Positions 28,001 to 35,114 of a DNA stretch of 64,000 bases are shown here, piece by piece. The translations under genes and the position numbers were made by a program. Origin of the DNA: Symbiodinium natans (lineage: Eukaryota > Sar > Dinophyceae > Suessiales > Symbiodiniaceae); NCBI GenBank assembly GCA_905221605.1, contig CAJNDS010000036.1, positions 944,857-1,008,856 of the forward strand, in the 5' to 3' direction. Numbering within the stretch: position 1 is the stretch's first letter; each line of letters opens with the position of its first letter. Under the pieces are notes generated by a model, which was not told where the DNA came from, did no database searches, and saw only the letters and a program-made list of their open reading frames with translations.

Positions 28001-28383
28001 TCCATGGTTTCCAAAGGAGAATTGCCACCACCATTGACCACAGCTGCCTCATCGGCTCCGGTGTAGCCCTTGTCATTTCGTTCCTCGCGGCTAACTTCAG
28101 GTTGCACCAGTGCGTCCACCTGTGAACCTCCATCATCAGCTGCTGCGGAGACCTGCGCCCCATTGTTGCAGTCGCCCGTGGAACGTGACACCATATGCAC
28201 CTCAACCCGTGCTTCCTTCGCACTCCAGGTACTATCTGGCGCATTGACCCGCGCATCATTGGCGCTCCAGGCCTCATTTTTCAGATCTTCCGTGTCTCCA
28301 GCTATTCCAGAAGCTTCTTTTTCCCCTTGAATGGCAGGATTCTTGGCACCAAACGAAGAGACCTCCTCAGTCGTAATGCACAA
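25051..28383 (-). CDS. retroelement protein: S1-like, MLLE (PABC), three CCCH fingers, SAM-like (about 1110 codons)
   Basis: Domains in order (codon numbers of the open frame): an acidic, disordered N-terminus to about 260; an S1/cold-shock-like barrel at about 266-326 (EIMGLVRCINGYGAFL...); a Trp-rich stretch 347-372; an MLLE/PABC domain at about 400-456 with the hallmark KITGMLL and flanking helices (YGEKIYKALLEN, RRAYGILQ); CCCH fingers at C571-H589, C664-H682 (both C-X7-C-X5-C-X3-H) and C715-H735 (C-X8-C-X6-C-X3-H); a SAM-like helical region near 830-880 (LGVTNVSDLQEFIFVEDL); and a basic, Arg/Ser-rich tail. MLLE domains bind PAM2 peptides and are known from poly(A)-binding proteins and a ubiquitin ligase; finding one in an LTR element is unusual. 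The frame begins without ATG (TTG at 28383) right after a stop, so it probably continues from the WW-domain frame through a -1 shift or a 1-base indel. Confidence 0.78.
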   Translation of the reverse strand: MCITTEEVSSFGAKNPAIQGEKEASGIAGDTEDLKNEAWSANDARVNAPDSTWSAKEARVEVHMVSRSTGDCNNGAQVSAAADDGGSQVDALVQPEVSREERNDKGYTGADEAAVVNGGGNSPLETMEPKEPAVEESVPAVDDQLNRPAVEENLPAAEGVTKDSNDGSTPMKGEVLPSGSSPEVDTERTAADEAKPLAEKKGGPEIQEHKGDEPVGLVEQDEQCDPKVKTKDAPGADDTEVVSEEHAKKVPRAGALESPGKHCYQEGDEIMGLVRCINGYGAFLDHGDVNVLVPAEGNNAYQFKFGDTVNGTVKRVEDDGTIILDTFLVLEEDVEDSSSTLRKWKPSDWSTWWTDSWYAGQWYQDSNGQWDWKQEEEQSDEELVVQELSSEEREERQLYGEKIYKALLENGNEDEAYVGKITGMLLGRPMEELQECVADHAFLNAEARRAYGILQNDGWKPDGTESTGLGKLTTFSRKQYHNALFELACRKRRFTRPVVGEAVATVLNQGEDEFWNALWLDTKLFLQELDGAVQSMSKRENKPMEAYMDPDQYKKAHMTPQTVSPGYSKLCKFFNKGRCRNGDGCPYEHRRYGEGWPEGGSTDPKNSQEAEDEDGNIGDPPTEEGTVDEAQQEREDLAFRAKYNFGKGASKGEPTSGEPKGRLCLYYNQGGCKYGTTCRYRHNDDIALEGTWEPGKSWDNASRKALRDAGFHHCCFDYYLRGRCRKGSNFCKYSHDEMSDERLTLLKHLVQVANQVRFEKERGWEISDRSTFQPPASGGAESSSSSAPKALQMTNVSQKEGEKGILDEAEADEQKNSVAESTGTRLQNPEEPIENWMARNEHLWVYTPHVSEVMITLGVTNVSDLQEFIFVEDLVDKGINKVTACKILQLVGDVRYRPGGPEKAVPSDASVRVQQSSGSKGTGRAAVRTLTQVREAEDSGAKTMPRGSYRELFDKVRYRDAWTLAQRSPLCVQKLQLVGVGMPPLNPPTKKYRSRSNPVRRGRPLLDKKQVRQVPRSRSQRRVQPAEVVEKPKPLELKPRGGLSYRFSRAWADVVDDDEQAEALVSYAASSSDSSEEETNAAQRLKEIFLQERDSQRTAIRGMRWFFRPQ

Positions 28384-29585
28384 CTTTTCCCTTCGTCATC
28401 CAAATCTCCAGGGCCATCTTCCTGAACGACAGGCACCACATCCACCACTCGCTCTTCTGCAGCCGACACAATTCCGATCTCCACATTGGGCATTTTTTCT
28501 TCTGGACCCACCGATTCCACCGCTGCCACACCCTCAGAAAGCGCCTCCATCTCTTCCCGATCCAGATGTTGAGCTTCAGCGATGTCTGCTCGGTTTCCAG
28601 AAATCCCCTCTTCATCAGGAGAACCCGAGGTCGGGGCGTCACCACCAGCCCTAGGACCGCTATCCCTGATAGTAGAGGAAAAATCTTTTTCACCTACACT
28701 ATTTACACTACCCTGGATTGCCTTCGTAGACTCAGATGTCGGTGTAGTCGATGAAGGACCCAGTTCAGTCTCCACTTCCAGCCCATTGCCCGAAGGAGAC
28801 CCAACCACGTTGTCGCTTTTCACCTTTTCCCCTACATCCGGCAGCGTCCACTTGCTTTCCTGCGTATCCAGGCAGTAGTAATACTGTCTCCCATCTTCGT
28901 GGAAGTGCCATTCCCACGTTGTCCCATCGCACGCTTCGATCAGATGCTCATCTTTCCGAAAACCATCCCTTTCAGAGACTTGACGCATCTCATCCTCTTC
29001 TTCTGACAACTGGCGCAACCTTTCAGCCTCCATCTGTAAGATCTCCTCTTCCCCCATGGCATATTCAGCAGTTGGCGCGGCTTCAAAGCTGTCCGCACCC
29101 TTCTGTTCGTAACCGCTTCCACCACCCAGGGAACTCGCCGAGGGATCCCCTTTAATCTTGTTCAGAGGCCTCCTGGCAGCTTGCAGCACTTCTCCACTCA
29201 GATTGGTCTGAGACCCTTGGTCAATCATTCGGCCCGAAGTCGAAGTAGACGGCTGGTACCCATGTTTGTGCAACACGCGTAAAACAGTCACCTCCATTTC
29301 ACGGTCTATACCACCAGTCGCGTCCCAGCTCCTTTTTTCACCAGGCTTTGGCGATACAGAAACAGCACGTCCTTCAGCTTCAGCATTGCTAACCATATCC
29401 ACATTGGGATTTATACCCACATTGGAGTATTCTGCAACCAAGGCTTCTTCCAGATGTTCTTCAGCGCCAGGCATCACCTCTTCCAGCACCGTCCTTTCAC
29501 CCAGAGACTCAGCTGCACCGTTTCCAGCTCCACCATTCTGTCCACCATCCGAGGAAGGCTGGAGCCATCGTTTGGGAGAAGGCAT
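28302..29585 (-). CDS. retroelement first ORF with WW domain (427 aa)
   Basis: It starts with an ATG 67 bases inside the 5' LTR edge, so this is the natural translation start of the element. A WW domain lies at about residues 222-249: WEWHFHEDGRQYYYC... with the second Trp and Pro in SKWTLP. WW domains bind proline-rich ligands. A helical, Glu-rich coil (about 175-205, EEEILQMEAERLRQLSEEED) precedes it; the rest is acidic and probably disordered. The last 25 or so residues turn abruptly basic and look like out-of-frame sequence. The acidic character continues in the next frame, which suggests the true product runs on. Confidence 0.75.
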   Translation of the reverse strand: MPSPKRWLQPSSDGGQNGGAGNGAAESLGERTVLEEVMPGAEEHLEEALVAEYSNVGINPNVDMVSNAEAEGRAVSVSPKPGEKRSWDATGGIDREMEVTVLRVLHKHGYQPSTSTSGRMIDQGSQTNLSGEVLQAARRPLNKIKGDPSASSLGGGSGYEQKGADSFEAAPTAEYAMGEEEILQMEAERLRQLSEEEDEMRQVSERDGFRKDEHLIEACDGTTWEWHFHEDGRQYYYCLDTQESKWTLPDVGEKVKSDNVVGSPSGNGLEVETELGPSSTTPTSESTKAIQGSVNSVGEKDFSSTIRDSGPRAGGDAPTSGSPDEEGISGNRADIAEAQHLDREEMEALSEGVAAVESVGPEEKMPNVEIGIVSAAEERVVDVVPVVQEDGPGDLDDEGKSCALRLRRSLRLVPRILPFKGKKKLLE

Positions 29586-29640
29586 TGCTTCTTAATCCCA
29601 AAAACCTTGAAAGAACACTTAACCGCAGGGAACCTAATTT
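29586..29640 (-). other. 5' leader of the retroelement
   Basis: Fifty-five bases between the primer-binding site and the first ATG. No structure is evident. Confidence 0.6.
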
Positions 29641-29652
29641 GGGCTCATAACC
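29641..29652 (-). promoter_or_regulatory. primer-binding site for initiator tRNA-Met (anticodon arm)
   Basis: Directly inside the 5' LTR the + strand reads GGGCTCATAACC, the anticodon stem-loop sequence of eukaryotic initiator tRNA-Met (anticodon CAT). The element RNA therefore carries its complement. Pairing there implies priming from a tRNA 5' half ending near position 40, as known for Drosophila copia, rather than from an intact tRNA 3' end. Confidence 0.8.
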
Positions 29653-29939
29653 TACGGGGGGACAACCAGGGAAGGAAACCAACTCCCCTAATCGCCCTGA
29701 ACCTATATTCCCCAGATCGAACCAAGAAACAAACGAGAACACGGATAAGAGCAACCCAGGGGGGAAGGAAAGGGGGAAAGAATCCACACCCTTACCAAAC
29801 CCTAAGAACCCAGGCACTACTTTTTGAACTTGTGGCTTTCTGTCCAAGCCCATCTTGAGCCAAACATGTTATCCGGGTTCATTAACCCTTCCAACTCTCA
29901 ACACTAACTCTTTTCTACAATACCAGTTGCAGCTCCGCA
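29653..29939 (-). repeat. 5' LTR
   Basis: 287 bp, identical to the 3' LTR. It includes the SL-like TGTTTGGCTCAAG at 29866-29854 (- strand), immediately followed by ATG. The retained repeat ends exactly at the primer-binding site on one side and at TAGGG on the other. Confidence 0.95.
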
Positions 29940-29944
29940 TAGGG
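29940..29944. repeat. target-site duplication TAGGG (right)
   Basis: It matches 21100-21104 and is followed directly by TTTAGGG-type repeats (29945-30018). Confidence 0.8.
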
Positions 29945-30046
29945 TTTAGGGTTTGGGGTTTAGGGTTTAGGGTTTATAGGGTTTAGGGTTTAGGGTTTGG
30001 GGTTTAGGGTTTAGGGTGACCCGAAACCCACGCCGCAAACCCGAAG

Positions 30047-30129
30047 GGGGCGCATGCGCAGCCGCAGCAAGTCCCGGCAGCGCGCCGCCGAAGGCGGCGA
30101 GACTGAGGCAAGGGCACGCTGGACATATG
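30047..30129 (+). CDS. putative exon, Arg/Ser-rich
   Basis: It follows CGAAG and ends at ATATG before GTTTAGGG. The frame reads GRMRSRSKSRQRAAEGGETE then ARARWTY, an RS-like basic segment. TTTAGGG-type repeats lie on both sides. No domain can be assigned to so short a piece. Confidence 0.35.
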
Positions 30130-30529
30130 GTTTAGGGTTTTAGGTTTAGGGTGTAGGGTTTAGGGTTTAGGGTTTGGGGTTTAGGGTGTATGGTCTAGGG
30201 TTTAATTAGGGTTTAGGTTTTATAGGAATAGGAAATATCTAGGGTTCAGAAAGTAGGGTTTAGGGTTCAGTGGTTTAGGAAGGTAGGAAATTAGGAAACT
30301 GGAGAAAGTTTTAGCATGCTTTAACTTTTAGCCATCCGCAGCCCATTCAAGTTGAGTTTCTAAAGACACCGTACACCTTAAGCCTTAAACCCTGACAAGA
30401 CCACAAACGCCCTACTGACTTGTGTTCGGCCTTACAGCAAGCCTGTCACTTTCTGTAATCGTACAGAAGTACCCCTTGAGCCAAATTAAGTCCTCAATTC
30501 TATAATCCTACCCCTAAGATCCTAAAACC
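30130..30529. other. degenerate TTTAGGG DNA and unique sequence
   Basis: Imperfect units to about 30290, then unique sequence. A TTTGGCTCAAG on the - strand at 30485-30475 matches the last 11 bases of the SL, but nothing coding follows it. Confidence 0.45.
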
Positions 30530-30662
30530 CTAAACCCTAAAAACCCTAAAAACCCTAAAGTCCAGCCTCCAAGGCAAAGTGAAAGAAGTTTCCGCACGCC
30601 CGTGCAGGCCCCGCGCTCGACTGCCGCAAAGTGGCCTTGGCCGTCTTGGCAGTGAGATTTCA

Positions 30663-30823
30663 AAAAAAGAGAAAGAAAGAGAAAGAGATGGAGAGAGCGA
30701 GAGACAGAGAAAGAGAAAGATAAAGAAAAAGAGAGAGAGAGAGAGCACTGGGAGGTACATCGGGACTGAATAACCCATGATAGAAAGATATGCCTCTATA
30801 TATATATATACATACATACACGC

Positions 30824-30853
<30 letters not shown>
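30663..30853. repeat. GA-rich and TA microsatellites
   Basis: A (GA)n/GAAA tract at 30663-30745 and an alternating TA/CATA tract at 30797-30853. They explain the Ser/Leu-rich and Tyr/Ile-rich - strand frames of this interval. Confidence 0.9.
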
Positions 30854-30854
<1 letters not shown>

Positions 30855-30877
30855 AATGAACATAGTATTTGAGTCAT

Positions 30878-30940
30878 AAGCACGCAACTGGGATAGAACT
30901 GGTGACCCACGAAGCTGCGAGTCGAGCACGCTCCCCGCCT
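30878..30940 (-). other. tRNA-like segment, possible SINE head
   Basis: On the - strand GGGAGCGTGCTCGACTCGC followed by GGTCACCAGTTCTATCCC resembles a tRNA D-arm to T-arm stretch with a B-box-like GTTCTATCCC. The arms do not make a convincing complete tRNA. A (CT)n tract further along on the same strand gives a SINE-like layout. A loosely similar B-box-like sequence next to (CT)n occurs at 57590-57620. Confidence 0.25.
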
Positions 30941-31009
30941 CCCCGCCCTATCCGACCCCTCCTTGTGCGTCCCGTTTGTCATAGTTGTTGCCCCCTAAAC
31001 CCTAAACCC

Positions 31010-31551
31010 TAAACCCTAAACCCTAAACCCTAGTTAACCCTAAACCCTAAACCTGAGCCTAGGACACTGCCCTTCGGCGTTTATGAAAGTTGGGGTTCAG
31101 GGCGTGCTCTCCAAAGCCACGCCTCTATGTTTCATACTGAGGGCCAAGAGTTTGAATTGCAGCCGTTCGGGTATGGTTATAGGATTTAGGGTCTTGGGTT
31201 TAGGGTTGGGAATCGTGATGCGTTTTTAGCCCATTCTGTCACTGGGTTCTTGTTAAGGAGCTCTGTAACCATGGCAAGGTGGTGGAGGCATAGGCTTAGC
31301 TATCCCTCAGCCCTAAGCCCTACACCCCACACCCGGCAGTCCTAAACATCTCAACCCTTAAACCCAGGACCCTAAACTCTTCAACCCTGAACCCCTTAAA
31401 CTTTAGACCCTTCAACCCTTAGCCCCTAAACCCTTCAAACCCCAAACCCTAAACCCTAACCCCTAAACCCTTTCTAGCCTTTAACCCCCTCAACCCTGAG
31501 CTCGGAGCCCTTCTAAGGCCGAAGCCTCACATCTGCCCACCTAACCCTACC
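31010..31551. other. repeat variants and unique DNA, no gene supported
   Basis: CCCTAAA (30990-31050), unique DNA (31055-31300) and sparse CCCTAAA-like variants. No frame with a motif. Confidence 0.5.
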
Positions 31552-31655
31552 TCATGGGTACTTATCACGCCGGTTGTATCGGTACTTATAAGCCAAGTAG
31601 GTTATTCAGTAGACGTATAAGTTGGGGTCATAAGTACCCATGAACCTCCAAGTAG
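31552..31655. repeat. foldback element, family D
   Basis: Left TCATGGGTACTTAT, right ATAAGTACCCATGAACCTCC with the family's terminal CAAGTAG. Confidence 0.8.
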
Positions 31656-31700
31656 ACCAAAGCAAAGTCATTGGTGCAGAGTTTAGCGTGCAGGGTTTTT

Positions 31701-31953
31701 CATGGGTTCCCCTACTACCCCCCCCCCCCCCCCCCCTATGCTGTCCCTGCTGGGTTCCCCCCATCATGAAGGCAATCTAGGGATAATTACGCCTAATTAA
31801 GGTTATTTAAGGGGGGAACCTAGGGGGGGCAGTATCCCTAAACCCTAAACCCTAAACCCTAAACCCTAAACCCTAAACCCTAAACCCTAAACCCTAAACC
31901 CTAAACCCTAAACCCTACAAGTAGTATAGAGGGGGGTAGTAGGGGAACCCATG
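31701..31953. repeat. foldback element, family J, enclosing a CCCTAAA array
   Basis: The 23-bp ends CATGGGTTCCCCTACTACCC.. (31701) and ..GGGTAGTAGGGGAACCCATG (31953) are perfect inverted repeats. Inside lie a poly-C run (31717-31737), a second inverted pair (GGTTCCCCCC / GGGGGGAACC) and a CCCTAAA array (31829-31917). A diverged relative lies at about 52062-52180. Confidence 0.85.
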
Positions 31954-32064
31954 AGTTTAGGGGCATTAGGCTACAAGCTCAAAAGCTCCACCTAGGACTC
32001 GATTCACACGTTTCCGCGGGATGTCAAAGCCTGCAAGCCTCGAAGGCCTTGAAAGCCCTGCAAC

Positions 32065-32252
32065 CTCTAAACCCCCTAAACCCCTAAACCCCTAAACCCC
32101 TAAACCCCTAAACCCCTAAACCCCTAAACCCCTAAACCCCTAAACCCCTAAACCCCTAAACCCCCTAAACCCCTAAACCCCTAAACCCCCTAAACCCCTA
32201 AACCCCTAAACCCCTAAACCCCTAAACCCTAAACCCCCTAAACCCCAAACCC
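32065..32252. repeat. (CCCCTAAA)n 8-mer array
   Basis: More than twenty CCCCTAAA units with occasional CCCCCTAAA slips. The reverse-orientation counterpart is at 33634-33745. Confidence 0.95.
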
Positions 32253-32394
32253 TAAACCTTAAACCCTACAAAAACCCTCAACGAAAGTTCGGAGGCCGAA
32301 GCCCTGTAAACCCTCAGCCCTAGACTCCTAGCAGCCCAGTTCCTAAACACCCACCCCATGAACCCCGAAAACCGTAAGGCCCTCAGGCACCGCG

Positions 32395-32456
32395 AACCCT
32401 AAACCCTAAACCCTAAACCCTAAACCCTAAACCCTAAACCCTAAACCCTAAACCCT
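32395..32456. repeat. (CCCTAAA)n array
   Basis: Eight or nine perfect units. The following 90 bases (to 32550) precede a TTTAGGG array and may hold a small exon, but no frame is convincing. Confidence 0.95.
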
Positions 32457-32778
32457 ATCTCACCCTCAGACACTCCTAAGACATCCTAGAAGCTAAAGAA
32501 ACCCTCGCCCAGGGCGTGAGGAAGAGCTCCGAAAGTTGATCAAGGCAGGGTTTAAGGTTTAGGGTTTAGGGTTTAGGGTTTAGGGTTTAGGGCTGAGGGC
32601 TTTTGTTGTATTACCAGTTGGATGGGGTTCAACGATTTTGGGGGTTAGGGTTTGAGGCTTGTAGGGATGTAGGGCTTTACGTGACTAGGGCCTTCGGGCC
32701 TGTAGGACTCTGACCCGTAAAACGTCCTGTATATACCCTAAACCCTAAACCCTAAACGCCCTAATCCCTGCGCTGTAG

Positions 32779-32881
32779 GGGCCGAAGCTAACCCCGCGCC
32801 CTCCCAAACCGAAAAGAAGGGGAAGCTCTCTAAGGAAGAGGAGCTGCTTGACATGCTTCACGAGCTGGAAGCCGACCTAGG
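32779..32881 (+). CDS. putative internal exon, coiled-coil-like
   Basis: After GCTGTAG the frame reads ANPAPSQTEKKGKLSKEEE then LLDMLHELEADL and ends at CTAGG, followed by GTTTAGGG. The heptad-like Leu spacing and charged residues are strongly protein-like. CCCTAAA-like repeats lie upstream. No family is recognised. Confidence 0.5.
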
Positions 32882-32993
32882 GTTTAGGGTTTAGGGTTCA
32901 GGGTTTAGGTTTTAGGGTTGTGCCGCCGCTTTGTGACGGCATTTAGCTGGTGTTTTGAGGAAGCTTGAGAAGGATGACACCGGAGCCCTCCAG

Positions 32994-33116
32994 TGCGCTC
33001 TAATGACGGTCAGTCCACTCGAAAAGTTGTGTTGGGTGCCTCCACGGCCGGGGACGCACCTCAGAAGTTCAGCGCACGTGCCAGAGATTCCCTCAACTGG
33101 CGGGCAACAACCCCAA
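32994..33116 (+). CDS. putative exon, function unknown
   Basis: The frame RSNDGQSTRKVVLGASTAGD continues APQKFSARARDSLNWRAT before repeats begin. It starts after a CCAG. Amino-acid use is ordinary and there is no low complexity. The 3' edge is unclear because CCCTAAA-type DNA follows without an obvious donor. Confidence 0.38.
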
Positions 33117-33633
33117 ACCCTAAACCCCAAGCTCCCTTGAAACTAGGGCTTCCAGTGAAAATCACAGTGCCATGAAGCACCCTAAGCCCTAAACCCTAAA
33201 CCCTAAGGACCCTAAGCCACCAAGTTCCAGCCCACCTTGGGCAGTACGCCAGTTTCGGACTGTCAGGGTTTGGGAGTCAGGGCGTAGGGTTTAGGGTTTA
33301 GGGTTTGGGGTTTAGGGGCGTAGGATTGGGGGGCTTAGCGTGCAGGGTTTCTATTCCTGACCCTTCCAGAACCCACGTTAAACTATCTTTAAAGCTCAAC
33401 AGCATTACGTCTTCAGCATGACCTTTCTATATATATATATATATCCACCCCATAAACAAGGGTTTAGGGTTGAGGGTTTAGGGTTTAGGGTTAGGTTCTG
33501 CAAGATTAAGGGATGACGCAAGAATCCACCCGAACCGAGGGAAGTTGATCGTGCATTCGCCAGAGCTGAAACAGCCCCAAGCCATCCAGCCTTAAACGCT
33601 GTTGGGTTTAGGGTGTAGGGTTTAGGGTTTAGG
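33117..33633. other. repeat variants, no gene supported
   Basis: Short CCCTAAA and TTTAGGG stretches, a TA run at 33428-33445, and unique filler. Confidence 0.5.
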
Positions 33634-33745
33634 GTTTAGGGTTTAGGGGTTTAGGGGTTTAGGGGTTTAGGGGTTTAGGGGTTTAGGGGTTTAGGGGTTT
33701 AGGGGTTTAGGGGTTTAGGGGTTTAGGGGTTTAGGGGTTTAGGGT
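33634..33745. repeat. (TTTAGGGG)n 8-mer array
   Basis: About thirteen TTTAGGGG units. The last one (GGGTTAG at 33742-33748) would supply the 3' splice acceptor of the following exon. Confidence 0.95.
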
Positions 33746-33748
33746 TAG

Positions 33749-34116
33749 GGACCCGAAGGGCCTGGAGAAGTCTTCAAACTCGAGATCAGAAAGCGTCTAA
33801 GATGGACTCTTCGGTTGCCTCAACAACTAAGATATGGACCTCATGACTATTTATCATATGAAGCAGGGTTTATATTACTGTTTCTGGTGAGGGTATATAA
33901 GGTTCCCTTTTAATACTGGTGAGTGTATATATTGGGTGTCCTTTTGGGGTACAAGAAATATATACCCTACTTCATATGGCTCATGACGAAGTCCGCATGT
34001 TGAAATTTGGGGTAGCGGTAGCCATGATTGGAAGTTTCCCAAAGAAGGGGTACACCGAATCTACCCCGCAGTACTCTAATCCCACTCTAATCCGTATAAT
34101 GGGAACCCGCAAGTAG
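33749..34116 (+). CDS. partial gene end, split by an intron-like foldback element
   Basis: The frame opens right after GGGTTAG and reads GPEGPGEVFKLEIRKRLRW then TLRLPQQLRYGPHD. It then meets a 132-base element (33848-33979) and continues beyond it as EVRMLKFGVAVAMIGSFPKK to a TAG at 34114-34116.

Removing the element plus one copy of its 8-bp duplication CTCATGAC keeps the frame, but no sliding position gives GT/GC/GA-AG ends. A GA-AG alternative slightly off the duplication exists. The basic, helical sequence is clearly protein-like, yet I recognise no family. The final 25 codons may be element-derived. Confidence 0.45.
33848..33979. mobile_element. introner-like foldback with 8-bp target duplication
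   Basis: CATATGAAGCAGGGTTTATA at 33857 pairs with TATATACCCTACTTCATATG at 33959-33978. CTCATGAC occurs on both sides (33840-33847, 33980-33987). Confidence 0.8.
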
Positions 34117-34251
34117 GGCGCAACCCTGAATTCCCGCCCCACGTAAGATTTAAAAACTGACCCTAAACCCTGAACCCTAAACCCTAAACCCTAAACCCCA
34201 AACCCTAAACCCTAAACCCTAAACCCTAAACCCTAAACCCTCTTGGGCCAG

Positions 34252-34335
34252 CCCCCGAACTCAACTTCAACAGGAGGTGGAGGATGACTTGGGCCCGAAG
34301 AACGACCCGCCTCTCGGGTTCTCATATCGCTTCGG
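34252..34335 (+). CDS. putative internal exon
   Basis: Bounded by GGCCAG and TTCGG followed by GTTTAGGG. It reads PRTQLQQEVEDDLGPKNDP then PLGFSYRF. CCCTAAA units (34152-34240) lie upstream and a TTTAGGG array downstream. No family is recognised. Confidence 0.48.
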
Positions 34336-34530
34336 GTTTAGGGTTTAGGGTTTAGGGTTTAGGGTTTAGGGTTTAGGGTTTAGGGTTTAGGGTTTAGGGT
34401 TTAGGGTTTAGGGTTTAGGGTTTAGGGTCTAAGGTTTAGGGTTTACGGTTTAGGGTCTATAGGGTTTACGGTTTAGGGTCTAGGGTTTAGGGTTTGGGGT
34501 TTAGGGTTTAGGGTTTGGGGTTTAGGGTTC
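34336..34530. repeat. (TTTAGGG)n array with a degenerate tail
   Basis: About thirteen perfect units to 34428, then variant units including TTTACGG and TCTATAGGG. Confidence 0.95.
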
Positions 34531-34797
34531 AGGGTTAAGTTTCTGTTTTGTTTATGGCGGGTGGGAGGGAGGAGGGTTTGGGGTTTACCTGGGACTCTGG
34601 GCACCCGCAGCTTTAAGGCTTGAAAAACCCTAAACCCTAAACCCTAAACCGTTGAACCCAGCAATTCGGGGGGGGGGGGGGGGGGGGAATGGCCTGGGAA
34701 ACAATGACTAGTGACAAGCGCAGAAAGATGCAGAAGCCCGAAACCCTAAACCAACCATAAAAACCACTCAACCCAACACTCAGAGTCTGAATCTGCC

Positions 34798-34900
34798 TAT
34801 ATCCCCCTTGGGAATTACTTGTTATTTTGTTTAAATAAAACCTAAGAGGATATTAAACATGTTGTGTTTCTTAAGGAGCAAAGGGGAGTATAGCTGCTGG
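34798..34900. repeat. foldback element, family I (copy 1)
   Basis: TATATCCCCCTTGGGAATTA at the left and AAGGGGAGTATAGC at the right. The AT-rich core has an AAGAGGATA phrase shared with the copy at 35472. Confidence 0.75.
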
Positions 34901-35000
34901 GGGGCTGAGATTCAGCCCGGGCACCCCATATCCCAAGATCAGGAGGTTGGGAAGCCTACAACCTAAGCCCTAGAAACTCTAAGCCCTTAACCTTATTCTA

Positions 35001-35114
35001 CTAGGATGCCCAGTAGTACCCTTATTCCCTTTTTGGGGGCGTTTAGGTTCCCTTATGAACCCCTTTAAGCAAAAAAGGGCACCCTTTTAAAGCCTTGGTT
35101 ACTGGGCAGCCTAG
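35001..35114. mobile_element. introner, family A (114 bp)
   Basis: It begins CTAGGATGCCCAGTAGTACC and ends GTTACTGGGCAGCCTAG, flanked by TCTA duplications (34997-35000, 35115-35118). It differs from the copies at 18902 and 38687 at only a few positions. Whether it interrupts a gene here is not clear. Confidence 0.9.

Larger units (their letters stand above)
21105..29939 (-). mobile_element. LTR retroelement without recognisable pol, 8.8 kb
   Basis: Two 287-bp direct repeats with no difference that I can see bound the unit. On the - strand the order is LTR (29939-29653), primer-binding site (29652-29641), coding region (29585-21763), polypurine tract (21399-21392), LTR (21391-21105), with a TAGGG target duplication outside. 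LTRs start TG and end TA. The coding region is almost completely filled by RNA-binding-type proteins (WW, S1-like, MLLE, six CCCH fingers, SAM-like). I find no aspartic protease, integrase DDE or reverse transcriptase motif set, and no room for them. It would therefore depend on another element's enzymes, like the LARD class. Identical LTRs point to recent insertion. The primer site suggests copia-type priming. Confidence 0.88.

Noticed and set aside
29509-29853. 114-codon frame starting at the ATG after the SL-like sequence in the 5' LTR
   Set aside because: It starts in the LTR and is overlapped by the better-supported WW-domain ORF; its sequence has no motif. Its first 60 or so codons recur in the other LTR simply because the LTRs are identical.
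30530-30982. 150-codon - strand frame with Ser/Leu and Tyr/Ile runs
   Set aside because: Its body is made of GA and TA microsatellites.
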